From Modestobacter sp. (lineage in GTDB: Bacteria > Actinomycetota > Actinomycetes > Mycobacteriales > Geodermatophilaceae): a stretch of 6,738 nt of DNA. The translations under genes were made by a program, and so were the position numbers. The notes below the pieces were generated by a model. It searched no databases and had not been told where the DNA came from. It worked only from the letters and a program-made list of their open reading frames with translations. Of this stretch, positions 5,764-6,738 are shown in pieces (the first letter of the stretch is position 1; each line of letters opens with the position of its first letter). The DNA is taken from positions 1 through 6,738 of the forward strand of contig JAOPVN010000502.1 of NCBI GenBank assembly GCA_025966175.1, given 5' to 3'.

Positions 5764-5771
5764 CGGTTGAG

Positions 5772-6458
5772 ATGCCCCTGCGTCCCATCCGCGCCAGCTC
5801 GCTGGCCGACCTGGCCCACGAGCGGCTGACCGAGGCACTCCTCTCCGGCGACCTGGCCCCGGGTGACCGGCTGGTGCAGGACGCCCTCGCCCTCCGGCTG
5901 GGCATCAGCCGGACACCACTGCGCGAGGCGCTCCAGCGGCTGGAGCGGGAAGGCACCATCCGTGCAGCCGGGGGGCGCGGGTACGTCGTGCCGGAGCTGA
6001 CCCGGGCCGACATCGCCCACCTCTACGAGGTCCGCGAGGCCGTCGAGGGGCACGCCGCGCGCCTGGTCGCCGCACGGGCCACCTCATCGGTCGACGCCAT
6101 CGAGGCCGAACTGCACCGCCTGTCCGCCGCCGCCGGGCCCAGTGGACGAGATGCCTTCCAGGCCAACCGGCTGGCGCATCGCGCGGTCGTCGAACAGGCC
6201 GGCAACCCGTTCCTGCTCGAGCACTTCGACGACCTCTGGGGACGCAGCGTGACGCTCCAGGCGTGGGGCGACTACTACGCCTCGGTCGATCCCCACATCG
6301 ACCTGGTGACCGACCACGCCGACGTGCTGGCCGCCCTGCGCAGCGGCGACCCCGAGCGCGCCGGGGCGGTGATGGTCGAGCACGTGCGTGAGGGGCTCGA
6401 CCGGCATCAGGACCGCCGGGTGCCGCAGGTCGGCGCCGCCGGCCACGGGCGTGGCTGA
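5772..6458 (+). CDS. GntR family regulator, FadR/FCD subfamily
   Basis: A 228-residue cytoplasmic DNA-binding regulator of the usual FCD length. The N-terminal winged helix-turn-helix (about 10-75) contains GDLAPGDRLVQDALALRLG, ISRTPLREALQRLEREG and a wing ending GRGYVV, a near-textbook GntR sequence. The all-helical C-terminal FCD domain (about 78-212) begins with LTRADIAHLYEVREAVEG. Its likely metal or ligand site includes His136, His182 and His204; the position four before His136, usually Asp in this family, is Asn132. Such proteins bind as dimers to short palindromes and are released by small carboxylates or related metabolites. The gene is divergent from the amine oxidase operon with ACCGTATACGGT between them, so it probably regulates that operon and itself. 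The ATG at 5772 was chosen for its Shine-Dalgarno sequence. Its 3' end overlaps the next gene by 8 bp. Confidence 0.92.
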   Translation: MPLRPIRASSLADLAHERLTEALLSGDLAPGDRLVQDALALRLGISRTPLREALQRLEREGTIRAAGGRGYVVPELTRADIAHLYEVREAVEGHAARLVAARATSSVDAIEAELHRLSAAAGPSGRDAFQANRLAHRAVVEQAGNPFLLEHFDDLWGRSVTLQAWGDYYASVDPHIDLVTDHADVLAALRSGDPERAGAVMVEHVREGLDRHQDRRVPQVGAAGHGRG

Positions 6459-6738
6459 CCCCGCGGCCGAGCTCCAGGTACTCGGCCGGGCGGCGGGTGC
6501 GCACGGCGAGGCGACCCTGCGCCGGCGGACCGGTCCGGACGGCGCGGGAGTGACCGAGCTGATCGTCGACGGGGTCTTCGCCATGGACGACGTCGACACC
6601 TCCACCGAGCAGGCGCTGGCCACCGAGACGCTGCGCCGCTGCCCGGGTGAGGGGCTGCGGGTGCTGGTCGGCGGGTTGGGGCTCGGCTGGACCGCGGCCA
6701 CCGCGCTCGCCGAGCCGCGGGTCGCCGCGGTCGACGTC
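6451..6738 (+). CDS. Spermidine synthase-like (SAM-fold) protein, 3'-truncated
   Basis: An open frame from GTG 6451 to the window end gives 96 N-terminal residues with no stop. LIVDGVFAMDD (37-47) followed by DTSTEQALA resembles the strand and loop before the Rossmann domain of spermidine synthases (LVLDGV, then YHE). GGLGLGWT (74-81) is the nucleotide-binding loop, and Asp95 in VAAVDV would be the ribose-binding acid after the second strand. Known aminopropyltransferases use GGGDG and YHE, so this belongs to a divergent branch, often only labelled spermidine synthase-like, and transfer of an aminopropyl group is uncertain; it may be a methyltransferase-like protein. The start overlaps the regulator's end by 8 bp with no clear Shine-Dalgarno sequence, suggesting coupled translation. 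A polyamine link to the amine oxidase is possible but not shown. Confidence 0.72.
   Translation, partial: MADPAAELQVLGRAAGAHGEATLRRRTGPDGAGVTELIVDGVFAMDDVDTSTEQALATETLRRCPGEGLRVLVGGLGLGWTAATALAEPRVAAVDV

Noticed and set aside
5601..5771. A 57-codon N-terminal extension of the GntR regulator
   Set aside because: It would cross the control region and the start of the oxidase gene; AGGAAGGG before ATG 5772 and the usual length of the family favour the shorter form.
5904..6504. Minus-strand open frames opposite the GntR gene
   Set aside because: Arg/Pro/Gly-rich shadows without motifs, opposite a gene with a clear helix-turn-helix and FCD domain.

Overview
This is a very GC-rich window with strong G/C bias at third codon positions, frequent GTG starts and long antisense shadow frames, typical of a soil actinomycete. 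The protein flavour suggests a Geodermatophilaceae-type genus (Blastococcus, Modestobacter, Geodermatophilus), but that placement is inference. No mobile element, tRNA, rRNA or CRISPR array was seen. Coding density is high: there are seven genes, two of them cut by the window edges, and no gene-free gap exceeds about 135 bp.

Layout. (1) 1-603, plus strand: the C-terminal two thirds of a PxpC/KipA-type subunit of 5-oxoprolinase (AHS2 family). (2) 623-1579, minus: a predicted lipid-anchored phosphatase closely resembling mycobacterial SapM, convergent with pxpC. A perfect 9-bp stem covers the junction and both stop codons. (3) 1673-5636, minus: a tightly coupled three-gene operon read as copper amine oxidase (GTG 5636), APC-family permease (GTG 3606) and a small His/Met/Cys-bearing four-helix membrane protein (GTG 2131). 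Both junctions are 4-bp GTGA overlaps. (4) 5637-5771: a 135-bp divergent control region with a perfect 12-bp palindrome ACCGTATACGGT and a second 8-bp inverted repeat. (5) 5772-6458, plus: a GntR/FCD-type regulator. (6) 6451 to the window end, plus: the N-terminal 96 codons of a spermidine-synthase-like protein, overlapping the regulator by 8 bp.

How it fits together (inference). The permease imports a primary amine or its precursor. The cytoplasmic, TPQ-dependent copper amine oxidase deaminates the amine to an aldehyde, ammonia and hydrogen peroxide. The divergent GntR/FCD protein probably binds the GTATAC-centred palindrome and controls both directions. The small membrane protein places several His and Met residues on its predicted outer face and a CxxC-type pair in a helix. 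It could supply or sense copper for the oxidase, whose own C-terminal tail carries extra Cys and His. That copper link is the most novel idea in the window and is untested. The adjoining spermidine-synthase-like gene raises the possibility that the amine is a polyamine, although the oxidase most resembles the Arthrobacter phenethylamine oxidase type.
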